This document shows positions 11,056-22,961 of a stretch of 64,000 nt of DNA, one piece after another. This DNA comes from Isoetes taiwanensis (Eukaryota; Streptophyta; Lycopodiopsida; Isoetales; Isoetaceae): positions 126,001 to 190,000 of the forward strand of contig JAJEKV010000124.1 in the NCBI GenBank assembly GCA_021234155.1, read 5' to 3'. Numbering within the stretch: position 1 is the stretch's first letter; every line of letters begins with the position of its first letter. The position numbers and the translations under genes were made by a program. Below the pieces are notes generated by a model. It saw only the letters and a list, made by a program, of their open reading frames with translations, was not told the DNA's origin and did no database searches.

Positions 11056-11137
11056 ATGCTTTTCTGTAATCATTTATCTTCATTCTAGTAGTTATGATGC
11101 TTTTCTGTAATCATTTATCTTCATTCTAATAGTTATG
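11056..11137. repeat. Tandem duplication, 41 bp x 2
   Basis: ATGCTTTTCTGTAATCATTT and its continuation repeat at 11056 and 11097 with one base difference. Confidence 0.85.
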
Positions 11138-12437
11138 ATGCTTATATTCTCAATGCAATCTTAGACCAAGTATAACGTCCAGCCAGCCAAGGTCAACCCC
11201 AAGTACAACGGTCCCACAAACTCCATTCCTTTGACCTTAGCTAACCCTTTGACCTAGACCTTCTCCTAAAATTCGAAAATTGGCTGCAGGTGTCTTTGAG
11301 ATGAATTCAGAATCCAGCTGGCAAAAAATCAGAATTTATTTTCGTACAATGCATTAATTACGAATTTATGAATGTCTTGCCACTGCAAAAGCACCCCCCG
11401 ACTTCTACTTGCCACATCGGGAGGAGGACAGGCCCAAACTCCGCTCTGTCAGTTCCCCTTGCTCCATATTCTCGGCTGCAGCTTCTCGGCCAGGTCCCAA
11501 GTGCAACAGATCAAGTCTCGGCCCCCAAAATGCAAACCCTTCTAGAACCTGGCAACCCACACGGTTTACGTTTCGGAGGCCCTCTCCTTGTCAAATTCGG
11601 CCGGGATCTTGCGCCGTGACTTGAAGTGAAGTGGGGGTGTTGACGCCAGAGCGGGGACCCTAAAATCCCCCTGGAAGCTGCTTGCCCCGAATTTCCTCTC
11701 CCCAAGGCCCTGGGGACGGACGGGCGACCTCCCTTCTCCGGAATCACGATTTGGCTCTGCCAATGGACTCAGAACGTCGACATTGCCCTGGGGACCAAGT
11801 TCCGTGGCCAGAAGACCACCCGACTTCCAAGAAGCGCCAAAGTAGCTCACTTCCATCACACTCGTAGTCAATTGGCCTAGGATGTGGATGCGGGATACTG
11901 TCGTGGAGGGCGTGAGTGTTTCTTTCTTTTGCAAAACCGACCTTGTAACTTGCTCCCTAGGGTAATTTCGCCATTCCTGACGATTTGGCGGGTCGATTTG
12001 CCATTCGAGCCTCCCCGTGCGAATGACAAAACATCAGGGTTTATACAAGGTCCGCACCTCGGGGCGCCCCCGTTTGACAAGTTCTCCTGGACCGATCGAA
12101 TCTTTTGGCCTTCCCAAGAGGGGCCCCCGAGCGGAGGATCCAACGGTGGATAGGGGAACCGGCTCCGGGAGGGTGGTCATTAGCGTCACGTGGCCCGGGG
12201 GCGCCGCCAGAAGGGCACCTCGAGAACTTTTGGATCCCGCCTCTTGGGGTCCTGGACTCTCCCCTCTTGTGAGGGATCCCCGCAAGGTCCCGCCTCGTTT
12301 GACTTGGGGAAGGGTGCCAGCTCGGTTGCCCCGCGAACGGGCTGCCCCCGTTCTAATGCTAACCCTTTGACCTAGACCTTCTCCGAAAATTTCGAAAATT
12401 GGGCTGTGTGCTGGAGATGAATTAGGAATCCAGCTGG

Positions 12438-14559
12438 AACAATGTTTAAAATGAAACGCACTTATTTAAGAAGTGCGTTTGAAAGATTCCTTCTGAAAAT
12501 TTACAAAATTTTAAAATCCCCCTAAAAAGGATCCTTTTATTATCTTTAGTCCAAATATTTACAAAACTGCTCATGAAAACAGACATTTTAGGAAGGCTTA
12601 ACGTTACGGAGGAAACAAAAAAAAAAAAAAATCATATTTTGGAGGTGAAAAGAACTGCTACGAAAGCCAAAGATTTATTATGGGGCAAATTCATGTGAAA
12701 AAATTAAATGCTTTTGTACCTTGTCCCTGAAATTTTTTTTGTTGGCAGTTATAGAAGAAAAAAAGTTCTTATTTTACAATCATTTGGCTAAACGTTCTAG
12801 TTGACCTTAAAACACATCCAGAGCCAGTTGAACAAACTGCTTGAATGTCAAATCATTGTTTTTGCATCACATAATATTACAGACACCAATACGTCCACAA
12901 TATTTCACAATTAGCTGAAGTTTCAGTTGAGGATGCCGTATAAAATTTACACCGAGGAAGCAAAAGTTGAAGTAATGAAGGTTTGTGCTTCCATGCCCTT
13001 CGTTGTTGTTCTCGGAGATGTATTAGTACACGTCTCTAGGCTTGCACAAACCAATCCGCAATGTGGTGATGCTCAGAAGATAGTCATCCTCCTTGTCAAT
13101 GTTGAGTTCATCGCAATTTTGTCATCTGTAGCAGTGGGTGTCACTGCACATTTCTTTACCAGCAAAGTATTTATCTGTCTTGCCCTTTCCTGTCTGTTTG
13201 CAAATAAATAGGTAAACTTCTGAGGGATTGCTACTCGTCGCACCCCTTTAGACAAATCACGTGCTTTCCTTCTTAGAACTTTCGTGTTTCCGTAACATTT
13301 TGGGGTTTTTTGCTTTTAGTAGCAACTTTTAAGCTGTTAAAGTGAAGTTAGAATGTGTGTAGAGTAAAAAAAGTAAAAATAACAACACGATTTGACTAGT
13401 TTATGCTCTAATATTGCATTACAAGCTCAGAAATTTTAGAATCGATTTAGAACTTTTTGAACTAAAAAACTAATATTAATGTATAAAATTATCCCTTAAG
13501 TGTGTTATTTCATCAATATTAAGTTGCAAAACCTTTGGGGGGCAAGAACGACTCCACAAGGACACGGTATATATTATATATGTATAGATATATATTATAC
13601 ATATATAGTATATATATATTAACGTTTTTACCAGGGCTTGATCCGACAAATTTTTTTCACTAACTTGGTTGCCCCACCGAAGCCAGAGAGGGTTTAGCGT
13701 TTGTACATATAAAAAAAAATGGTATAAATTTACACCGCTAGAACTCTTACCGTATAAATTTATACGGCAAGAGTTGACTTTTTGATTTTTGTTATATACT
13801 ATATATATGCTATATATATACTATATATACATAAAAATATATAAATCCGGTATAAATTTATACCGAGAGAACTCTCGCGGTATAAGTTTATACCGAGAGA
13901 GCGGTATAAATATATACCGCTCGAGTCCTCTTGCGGTATAAATTTATACCGTGTGAACTATCTGGCGTACTATGTCCACACATTACTATCTATTGTGGTA
14001 TGAATGTATACCACCTAGAAATTTGTTTGGAAGAAACTATGGACTACAAAAAATAAATACATTATAAATTTTGAAAAAGTCAAGGTTGGATACTTACATG
14101 GCCATCTCGGTATACAGAAGTCTGTAGCGAGCCGGCAGAGCAAATAAGAGCATGTATATAAGGCAAGAGTGAGCTTCAGTGAGACAATGTCAAAATATGT
14201 TGAATTTTTTACAATTTTGTTCATAATCCTGTAATGATTTTGAAAACTTTAAATATAATACCTTTTTGGCACTCTAGTAGACTTGTTGTTTTTTTTCAAT
14301 GTCTATTTTTTTTAGGGTTTGAAAATGTTACTATTTCTCAAACCAAACTACGGGGCCAAAAAGGGGTATCAAATTTTTTTTAATGGAAGCTGAGTTCAAA
14401 TCCCCCCTCAAAAATGGTGCCTAAAATATTCAAATTGTCACACATGTCACAACTATACCGAGAAAATGGACCTTTTTTGGGGAATTTTAGGGAATCTTTC
14501 AAAGATTCCTTTTAAAGTGCGTTTGGAGCAAATTAGTGCGTTTCATTTTAAACTTTGTT
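12438..14559. mobile_element. TIR element A (2,122 bp, non-autonomous, TSD CTGG)
   Basis: The left end reads AACAATGTTTAAAATGAAAC then GCACTTATTT. The right end, on the minus strand, reads AACAAAGTTTAAAATGAAAC then GCACTAATTT. It is flanked by CTGG at 12434-12437 and 14560-14563. The other two copies of the host repeat (near 10014 and 11314) carry the uninterrupted 'cagctggcaaaaaatcag', which proves the empty site and the 4-bp duplication. Just inside both ends lies a second inverted motif related to GGAATCTTTCAAAGATTCC. A 94-codon ORF at 12927-13211 matches nothing I know and I do not call it a gene. The element carries the palindrome cluster listed separately. With a 4-bp TSD and no transposase, the superfamily is open. 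Confidence 0.85.
13721..14013. repeat. Cluster of CGGTATAAATTTATACCG palindromes (element A)
   Basis: Perfect copies lie at 13848-13865 and 13934-13951. One-mismatch copies lie at 13878-13895 and 13902-13919. A variant with swapped outer triplets, CCGTATAAATTTATACGG, lies at 13750-13767, and weaker copies at 13721 and 13996. The cluster is 546-838 bp from the right terminus. An AT-rich tata run (13567-13620 and about 13795-13840) adjoins it. Confidence 0.9.
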
Positions 14560-15089
14560 CTGGCAAAAAATCAGAATTTATTTTCGTACAATGCATTAAT
14601 TGCGAATTTATGAATGTCTTGCCACTGCAAAAGCGCCCCCCGACTTCTACTTGCCACATCGGGAGGAGGACAGGCCCAAACTCCGCTCCGTCAGTTCCCC
14701 TTGCTCCGTATTCTCGGCTGCAGCTTCTCGGCCAGGTCCCAAGTGCAACAGACCAAGTCTCGGCCCTCAAAACGCAAACCCTTCTAGAACCTGGCAACCC
14801 ACAGGGTTTACGTTTTGGAGGCCCTCTCCTTATCAGATTCGGCCGGGACCTTGCGCCGTGTCTTGACATGGAGTGGGGGTGTTGACGCGAGAGCACGGAC
14901 CCTAAAATCCCCCCGAAAGCTGCTTGCCCCGAATTTCCTCTCCCCAAGGCCCTGGGGACGGACGGGCGATCTCCCCTCCCCGGAACAGCGATTCGTCTCT
15001 GCCAATGGACTCAGGACGTCGACATTGCCCTGGGGAGCAAGTTCCGTGGCCAGAAGACCACACATGTTCACCCAACTAAGAAATGAGTT

Positions 15090-15500
15090 TTTGACGTCGT
15101 TGTATTCGTCGCACGCGACGTATTGTTAACGGTCACCTGCCAGGTCACCTACGACTTGGCAGTACACGTGGCAAATAAGTACTGACGTGTCATCTGTTCT
15201 GTAATGTCACGTAACGTCGCAGACATCCACCTGGCGTGACACCTGTCGTCCACCCGGCGCCCCAGTCCACCTGGCGTGACAGATGGACCAAGTGACGCGA
15301 CGTCGCAAATGTGGCGACTGTCGTCCACTTGGCACCGACATCCACCTGGCGTGACAGATCTGCCAGGTCACGAGTGTCAGACGTCGCAGTACACGTCGCA
15401 TGCGACATTCCCGCGACATGACATCGCATTGACGTCGCATGGTCACGTCAATTGCGACGTCACGTCGCAGGAACGTCGCAAGCCCACGTCGCTAAATGAC
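15090..15500. repeat. Right subterminal repeats of the CACTA-like element
   Basis: Many short CGTCGC / GCGACGT motifs in both orientations, including near-palindromes such as TCGTCGCACGCGACGT (about 15107) and ACGTCGCATGCGACAT (about 15393). A CACCTGGCGTGACA-type motif occurs several times between 15228 and 15360. The block runs into the right terminal inverted repeat. Confidence 0.75.
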
Positions 15501-15585
15501 CATTCTCTTGTTGTGAAAGTCTGGTACTTTTACATGTTGTACAATTCAATCCTCTGAAACAACAAAAGCAGAAGCACAAACTTAC

Positions 15586-16648
15586 CTTTACTAGATTCTC
15601 CAATAAGATGCTTGCGTTCCGAGTGCCCATGAATGACCCATTTTACCCCCAACATCCTTTAATTGTTCAACGCTGTTTGCAATACAGGAAACAAAATAAA
15701 TACCAAAACACAAGTTAAGTCTGTCGCAATGTAACAGATACTGTTTTGCAATATATGAAACAAAATCTACCATAAACCAGTCATTTTGTGGCAATGCGAC
15801 GTGACAAGAAAAACAAACAACTCACCTTATTTCCCCAGTAAAAGCACCGCCCTTGGAGACCCAGGCATTTTGGGCTGACACCTCTATTTGTTTTGTTAAA
15901 GAGTTAACAGCTTGATCAATGTAAACAAATGGCGGTGCTACAATCACATCTGTTCCCAAACACATTGACCCAGAATTTAGGGACAAGGCATACAAAATTT
16001 ATCCTTGACAAATGACAATTCATTGGCTCTACCTGATGCTGTAACATGGAAATTTATGACTTTCTTTGCAGTTTAAACATATGGTACATATGGCATCAAC
16101 AAGGCATATTTACATCTTCAACTTAATGATCACGTAATCAGCAGTTTAGTGCCTGCCCTTATTTCCTAACATCCTCCCTAATGCTTTCAACAGAAGCAGA
16201 AGTAGAACTTTGAACTAAGCAGAAGTAATGCATGGAAGTTGCACTGCTGCAGAACCTTGAACAAAGCAGAAATAATACAAAATACGTGGCAGTTGCACTG
16301 TTACAAATACGTTAAAACAAAAACTTACAACTGTGGTCGTGCGTCCCTTTGGCTGACATATGCAAAACCTACATCCTCGTCCTGCATTGTACTATTGCGC
16401 CATTAGAACGACATCTGATTTGTGGAAAGCAAAAAGGAATACTGTTGTGAATTACATTTACTTACCAACATCTTCTTCAAGCTGAGCACTATTCAAGTCG
16501 GATATAAGCTTTGAAATCGATTCCTTCGTACCATTCTGAAGCAAGCAATCAAAATAGGTGAGCCATATAAATTCAGAGGCAGCATAGAAGAACAAAAATA
16601 CCATTTGTTGAGCATACTTACACATTTCCAGTTGCCACCTACGAAGAA
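15586..16648 (-). pseudogene. TPI: Triosephosphate isomerase exons 1(part)-4
   Basis: Four minus-strand segments with proper splice sites spell the first half of TPI. 16648-16622 is FFVGGNWKC. 16535-16466 is NGTKESISKLISDLNSAQLE and on to DV. 15949-15826 is VIVAPPFVYIDQAVNSLTKQ ... AQNAWVSKGGAFTGEI. 15672-15586 is SVEQLKDVG and, after one extra G in a G-run, VKWVIHGHSERKHLIGESSK. The catalytic Lys of NWK and the His of GHSER are present. The exon boundaries match those usual for plant cytosolic TPI genes as I remember them. The start-codon exon before FFVGGNWK is not recognised. A frameshift here, another in exon 5, and 9.3 kb of inserted DNA in intron 4 make a functional product very unlikely. 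Introns are retained, so this is a DNA-level copy, not a retrocopy. Confidence 0.9.
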
Positions 16649-17037
16649 CTGTTTAAAACAAAGTAAACAAGGTCAAATGAAACAGATGCAGCAACCCGTG
16701 CAAGGCTGTTTCTGTTTGATCGGCGAAGGCAACAGGGTGATCAGCCAGAGCAAACCCTACTGGAGGGAAAAAAAATTTGAGGGGGAAAAAAAACCCAATA
16801 TCCATAATATTTTATATTTTTTTATAAAATACGTATTCTACGTATGGTATGGCTCATACCATAATGTAACGTATGGGTAGGGTAACATATATGATTTTCT
16901 CACCAAAACCATTCATTTTTTAATCTGTACGTACCGTACTTCCAGTATGGTATGGTAAGTACTTGAAAGTTACCGTACCCGTACGGATCCAACACTGATA
17001 CAAAAACACCAAACGCAGTGAATATAAACGGCACACC

Positions 17038-17749
<712 letters not shown>

Positions 17750-17849
17750 ACCTTGTAATATCAGTGGTACCAAGTAGTTCCTTTGCAATTTGTACAACAT
17801 AGGAAGCAACTTCTAATGAGCCATTATAAAATCCCTTAAGAAGCAAATA

Positions 17850-18060
17850 TATGTTTGATCAATCACATCCCACAACAATGGATTTCGCTATATTATATTG
17901 GAAGCGCATACCGGAACCAAAAACACTTAACAAAAATGTTAGTGTACCAAGCCTTCTCATGCATTCAGCAATATTTCTTGCAACACCTCCATCAACAAAA
18001 GTGACCACCACCAATCAAGATAGCCATTCCATTTTTCCTTTCGTGCAGCTGTAGAATACG
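17850..18060 (-). pseudogene. Fragment of a PfkB-family (ribokinase/pseudouridine-kinase-like) gene
   Basis: The minus strand reads MAILIGGGHF, then after a frame change VDGGVARNIAECMRRLGTLT and FLLSVFGSGM. The motif GGVARNIAEC.RRLG is the N-terminal sugar-binding signature of plant PfkB carbohydrate/pseudouridine kinases. Only the first exon or so is present, with frameshifts and a stop after VVGCD. A neighbouring open piece (GSLEVASYVVQIAKELLG, about 17822-17770) may belong to the same or another captured gene; I cannot name it. Confidence 0.6.
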
Positions 18061-18359
18061 TAAAAAACCGAACAATTGTCATCTATAGCTTAGAATTTGA
18101 AGCTGCATTCTGGGCTAATGCTATCAAGCTCTAGTTTGTAGCTCTAGACGTTACCTGGTGTGAACATTTTGGCAACAGATGATGTTCCAAAACTGAGAGA
18201 CGTCAACCAACTAAATCGTCCACCATGTGCATTCCAAAAGCCCAAAAGCCATTAATATTCCAAGCAAGCTTATCCTTGTACTCTCTTTGAAATCAGTGTG
18301 TTTGATCCTGCTTTGTGCGTTTGGTTTTGCTTTATAATCAGAATGACAGAGTTACTAAA

Positions 18360-18657
18360 CTGGAGATCGGAATAGCCTCAGTGCGGGAACTAAAGAATGT
18401 CAAATTACTTGGCAAATTGCATACCTATGTGGTGGCATATGTAGATCCGGAGCAGAAAAGGGGGCAAACATCCGGTGTGGAATGAGAAGCTTAATCTATC
18501 GGTAGCTCCACATATGCTGCAACGGCCGAATGCAGTTCTAACACTAGAAATTCTCGCTATGAGTTCGTCATCTCCGCAGCTAGTAGGGTTTGTGAGAGTA
18601 CCTCTGTCGGAGGTATTGCCAGACGCCGGAACAGAGTTTGTGAGTATTATGGAGTAA
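18360..18657 (+). pseudogene. C2-domain (SRC2-like) protein fragment
   Basis: The plus strand reads LEIGIASVRELKNVKLLGKL, then HTYVVAYVDPEQKR. After a short frame disturbance near 18465 it continues VWNEKLNLSVAP, LTLEILAMSSSSPQLVGFVR and VPLSEVLPDAG and stops. This is one C2 beta-sandwich of the plant SRC2 type ('LE..V.SA.DLKNV.L.GK...YV......NP.WNEKL.F'). The Asp residues that bind Ca2+ in canonical C2 domains are mostly absent. Orientation is opposite to the TPI, ATPase and PfkB fragments. Element B is inserted about 100 bp downstream, in what would be the 3' region. Confidence 0.6.
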
Positions 18658-19225
18658 ACAGGCTGTTGGGGCAGGTGCAAGGCTTCGCAGTTCGGTTTGG
18701 TTGGGGTTCGTGCGAGGGGCCGAAGAAGATGAAGTAGAGTTTTTAGAGATTTTAGAATTTAACAAAGTTTAAATTGAAACGCACTAATTTGCTCCAAACG
18801 CACTTCAAAAGGAATCTTTAAAAGATTCCCTAAAATTCCCCAAAAAAGGTCCATTTTCACGATCTATTTGTGACAAGCGTGACATTTTGGACATTTTAGG
18901 TACCCTTTTTGAGGGGGTAATTGAACTTAGCTTACATGCGAAATTGTTTATTGCCCCGTTTTGGCCCCCTAGTTTGGTATGAAAAATACTAACAAATCTA
19001 AATACAATAAAAAATTTGACATTGAAACAAATAGCAATTCCACTAGAGCAACAAAAGCATATAATATTCAAAGTTTTTAAAACCATTACAAATTTTTAAA
19101 CAAAATTGTAAAAAATGTAATACATTTGACATTCCCGAACAAGTTATATTTTTATGGCTTAATTTCCCCACATTTGTTGGACGATATGAATTTGAAGCAT
19201 AGGTGAGCTCAAGAGGCATATAAAA

Positions 19226-19599
19226 ATATAAATTTATACCACGTGAGCTCAAACAGTGCACGGAGAGACAACTCGAGCGGTATAAATTTATACCGCCTGT
19301 AAGCTCAAGCGGTATAAATTTTTACCATCACCCCACAGGGAAAGAGCGAGAGCGATGATAAATTTATCACAGGCATTTTTTACGGGAAGCCCGCGGTATA
19401 AATTTATACCGCCGAGCTCTCTTTAGAAACGTTTTGCTACAACTCTAGTATGCTATAACACACAAAAAATCATTTATATAAAACTATCTTCATGGTTATA
19501 ACGTGACATTGCATAGATATAACATGCCATGTGTTGGTTAAAACAAGGCAAAATATGTTCTACATCTCGTTTTCAGCTTGACGGTATAAATCTATACCG
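19226..19599. repeat. Cluster of CGGTATAAATTTATACCG palindromes (element B)
   Basis: Perfect copies at 19278-19295 and 19394-19411, one mismatch at 19582-19599, two mismatches at 19310-19327, half-copy near 19226-19240. A related palindrome, TGATAAATTTATCA, is at about 19357-19370. Two further copies lie at 21610-21627 (one mismatch) and 21651-21668 (partial) near the other end. The main cluster is 465-838 bp from the left terminus, the mirror position of the cluster in element A. Confidence 0.9.
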
Positions 19600-20325
19600 A
19601 GACTAGGAAAAGTTTTTGTGAAGGAAGCTTTGGGATTTCTATATTCTAACGAATCGCGGGAGTTTCTTGATCTTTGGAGTTTTTAGAGCATGAGTTTCTT
19701 CTGAAAGTGGAAGAAAAAAGCATTTAGGGTTTTGTTGATGCGGCCAGTTTAGGGTTCGTGCATATGCATATGAGGGACGAAGGCGCTGGATCAGAATGAG
19801 AGATGGAGTAGCAAAGTAATGTTGCTTGCTCCTAGATCTTCTCATAGCTACTAAACGTTCCTTTTCATGCCTACAAATCTTGCATCAGTTTATACGAGTT
19901 TTGCATCTTGGCTCTGTTTTGGCACAACCCTGAGTTTAGTTCCTGCCCATTCATGGATCTCTTGTTATATAGAGAAGAAATAACATTAGAATAGCCGAAG
20001 ATTCACAAAAGGCCACTGGAAATTTGAATAGTTGGAACCCTGTGCAGCCATGTGTTGAGGTGCTGCTGATGCTTCAGGAATAGGAGGAGCTTTTTCTTGT
20101 TTTTATGCTGCTCATTTTGGAGACTATTGCTAGTATATTCTACTGGGCTGAGTTCACATTTTGGCGGTCATTTGGAGAAGAGCCCGCCTAAGACAACTAT
20201 CCACCATAGCTAAGAGCTCGCAATGCACGAGAAGAGCCTTTTTTCTACTTAAAGGTAAAAAAAAGTCGGATGTTTTTTGTAGTGCACCGTCCTCTCAAGT
20301 TTAGGCATATCACGAGAACTCCGAA

Positions 20326-20489
20326 GTAACAGTTATGGAAGTAGCTCTGTTGAAGCGGTACTGTGGAAGATGCACAAGCTCCCCGCTGAAGCACCTGTCC
20401 ATTGAAGAGCTCGCCCCAAGTGACACCAAAGGAAAAACGGTGCAGCAAAGGTTGCCCTCTGCTCCTAGACCTTTGTCTCCCTATGCTAG
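20326..20489 (+). pseudogene. Possible captured exon inside element B
   Basis: An open segment reads MEVALLKRYCGRCTSSPLKH, LSIEELAPSDTKGKTVQQRL and PSAPRPLSPYAR and ends at AGG|GTATGT, a good donor. Composition differs from the AT-rich element around it. I do not recognise the protein and see no partner exon. Confidence 0.3.
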
Positions 20490-22181
20490 GGTATGTCTCT
20501 TAAACTTGCACTACATATGTCTAGATTAAGATCATTTTGTTTCTATACTTGCACCAAATGTCTAGATTAAGATCATTTTGAATCTCATTAACCAACTTTG
20601 GTATGCAAAGATCCCGAGTTGAAACCCCCATCTTCGCCAACTCCTTCGAACTTCTTTGAGATGAGAACTTTGCTCGAGGTAAATTTTTACAAAGTTCTCA
20701 TCTCGGCTCGCCCATTAGTTCTTGCAAAGGGAGAGAGATTCCATTGAGAAATGGATCAACAAAAAATAGCTTTAACTTTTCAAGAGAAAGACCTTGGCGG
20801 CGTAAAGTGAGATTGGCTTTTTGAAGATTCAAGAAGGTTCCACTTATACGATGCGCCAAAGGAGATTGAGAACGATGTAACTATGTTGTTACTTTCAAAA
20901 ACTCTAAAGTTACTTAAGGTGTAATAATGGTCTCAATCCTAGTGTAAACCTTCATCTCACCGTTGTGGCACAATGGTACAATCCAGGGCGAGAAGTTTAA
21001 GCATATGCTAGCCAAAAGGAAGCATGGCCCATCCGCAAAAGTGTTCTTGCCATGTGTTATGTGCTTATTCAAGGTTACGCAACATTGCAACCCAAGGAGT
21101 TGGCACTAATTGAAAACGATCACATGTTCTTTTGATTCAAAGTAATATGTGTGTTGGGTTTTGTAAGAAAAGGTTAAGGTTCCTTTCTAATAAAAACTAC
21201 GTAAGATTTAATAGGGTTCTTCCATTGTAGTTTTCTTGGTAAGCTCTTTTTGTCGTCCCGAGAAACTTTTTTTTTTGCATGTCTTGATTGTCGATTTGAT
21301 AATTTTGTGTAAACTTTGGTCTTTCAAGCTTTGATTGTGATTGGATTGACCAAATTCAATTTATCATTAAGTTACGCGATTAATTGGTAGCTAGAAAATA
21401 TTCATATTAAACTTGAAGATTTAATCAAATTCAAGATGTCTTTCACAAGCTCCAAAAAGTGCTAAATACAATAAGCGGTGAAGTACTTCAAATTATCAAA
21501 CAAATGCATCTGAAAGGAATGCATACGTAAGAACGATCTTTGGAGACATCAAGGAAAACAAAATCTCAAGGTCATGAGAGTCTTGTGGGACTGGGTGGAC
21601 CCACCACCGTGGTATAAATTTATACCGATGGGTTTTCATTTCAACTTTGTCGGTATAAATTTATCACATTCTTTCACTGACTATTTCTTACTTGAAACAT
21701 TCTCCGCAAATTGGTGTTTTGGGCACGTGACATCCCCTCATTATTTAAAGACCTTATACAGATAGTGCTATGTAACAACTTTTGGTAACACTATTTAATA
21801 TGAATAGTTACTTCGAATGCTTTCTTCTCTGTTAAAAGTTTAAAGAATTTATTTCTGCTAAACGATGTGTTCTGCTACCGTGAGAGTATTCATGCACGCT
21901 TTGCAACACAACCTACTTCAATTGCATGTATTTTGGCAATGGAAATTCTATGGCTCCCGTGAAATTTTGCTTGACCCCCCTAAATGGCTTCCTTTTTTTT
22001 TGGTCCTATGCTTTTAGAGTATTTCTCTTCAAAAGTGTCGTTTTCATGACGGCTTTGCAAAAATCATATCCAAAAAACTTGAATGCCTCTATTTTTTGCT
22101 CTTTTTAAAAATTTCCAATTTTTTTGAGGGAATCTTTCAAACGCACTTCTTAAATAAGTGCGTTTCAATTCAAACATTGTT

Positions 22182-22680
22182 ATTTACTGGATCGTTGATC
22201 TCAATATTAACAAATCCAACGGCTTAGGTTAAGTTTTGTTGATGTGGCAAGATACGTGCATAGCTAGAATTGCAGCAAAGTGTGCACCTCGGGTTAGGCA
22301 ACCCTGCTAAAAAGCATTGCAAAAGTAGGGATACTCTTCTAATGCATGGATAGGCTAGGACTTTGAGATAAGGTGTGTTGTGCTAAAAAAACATATGAAA
22401 TAAATTCATGGAAAAAACGAATTGAATCTGACACTAATAGAATATAACATACTTTTGTGAAGATTTTTGTAACGAGACAAGCGTATACAATTCTAGGCTA
22501 ACCACTTGTATTTTTTGGCACTTGAACACAACAATGTCATTTGCATGCGATTTGCGCTAAAAGCCCAAGGTTCGGGAAAGAATACACTAAGTAAATCTGT
22601 CACTATCTACAGAAATAGAGATATCCTGCACATGCCGAACAAGTAAACATTTGGGTTGACCCAATCCATGTTTGGCACCA
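22182..22680. other. Spacer between element B and the ALKBH-like gene
   Basis: It starts with the TSD of element B and has no credible ORF or repeat. Confidence 0.5.
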
Positions 22681-22961
22681 ATTTTTATTGGTTTAGATCC
22701 TCTCAGCCACTTCACACCAAGAGGTTCAAAGAATGAATATCCGAAGATGTATACTGCCAAATTTGGTGGCCTGTACCATACCTGGAGATGCAATGGCATG
22801 CGCAGTATAACATTGCCTACTCTACAGCTACAAACTCCATCAAAAATTCTACTTGCAAGTAATTGCATGCAACCCTTAAGAATACCTGTTCTGAACTGCA
22901 CCACAAAAGGGAGCCTTGCATAGGTACTTACTGCCGCCTTTACATTTTGTTTCAGCAGAGT

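Larger units (their letters stand above)
9660..15060. repeat. GC-rich repeat complex, three partial copies of a >1-kb unit
   Basis: One order of landmarks recurs. Landmark (i): 'cggaggatccaacgg...gggtggtcatt' (9705-9756, 12134-12180). Landmark (ii): 'aaccctttgacctagacctt' (9940, 11240, 12360). Landmark (iii): 'ctggcaaaaaatcagaattt' (10016, 11316, 14560). Landmark (iv): 'cccccgacttcta...gaggacaggcccaaactccg' (10095, 11395, 14637). Landmark (v): 'gcaaacccttctagaacctg' (10227, 11531, 14775). Landmark (vi): 'gacattgccctrgggaccaag' with 'gtggccagaagacca'. The third copy is interrupted by TIR element A. Open frames here occur in several frames and strands of the same repeat, and I regard none as a gene. 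It could be an internal part of the CACTA-like element or an unclassified element inserted in it. Confidence 0.75.
6369..15515. mobile_element. 9,147-bp CACTA-like DNA transposon, apparently non-autonomous and nested
   Basis: The left end is CACAACAGGAGAAAGGTCAT followed by TTAGCGACGT (6369-6398). The right end (15486-15515), read on the minus strand, is CACAACAAGAGAATGGTCAT followed by TTAGCGACGT. That makes 30-bp terminal inverted repeats with two mismatches. The flanking trinucleotide AAA occurs at 6366-6368 and 15516-15518, giving a 3-bp target duplication. Terminal CAC-, a 3-bp TSD and dense subterminal repeats all fit the CACTA (En/Spm) superfamily; the exact CACTA start is altered to CACAACA. 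Both flanks are intron 4 of the TPI pseudogene. The interior holds decayed exons, repeat arrays, a purine tract and GC-rich repeats. No recognisable DDE transposase is present, so it would need one in trans. Confidence 0.75.
18761..22181. mobile_element. TIR element B (3,421 bp, same family as A, inverted, TSD ATTT)
   Basis: The left end reads AACAAAGTTTAAATTGAAAC then GCACTAATTTGCTCC. The right end, on the minus strand, reads AACAATGTTTGAATTGAAAC then GCACTTATTTAAG. It is flanked by ATTT at 18757-18760 and 22182-22185. The B left end corresponds to the A right end, so the two elements are in opposite orientation. About 500 bp next to that end is clearly homologous (for example 'gaaaatggaccttttttggg', 'ccaaactagggggccaaaac'), while the rest differs. 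No transposase is recognisable. A perfect-looking donor-ended exon at 20326-20489 may be captured host sequence. Confidence 0.85.

Noticed and set aside
9649-12375. Many 60-160-codon ORFs on both strands, rich in Pro, Gly and Arg
   Set aside because: They recur in different frames of the same GC-rich repeat units and show no domain, so high GC content explains them.
12927-13211. 94-codon ORF in element A as its transposase
   Set aside because: Too short, no DDE motif, zinc finger or HTH, and its stop-free state is not remarkable.
13721-14013. Regularly spaced palindromes as a CRISPR array
   Set aside because: Spacing is irregular, units are whole palindromes without unique spacers of constant length, no cas genes, and the DNA is eukaryotic.
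16760-16997. hAT-type MITE ending CAGTGTTGGATCCGTACGG (minus strand) in the TPI region
   Set aside because: Only the right end looks convincing. No matching left terminus or 8-bp duplication was found, so it is not listed as an element.
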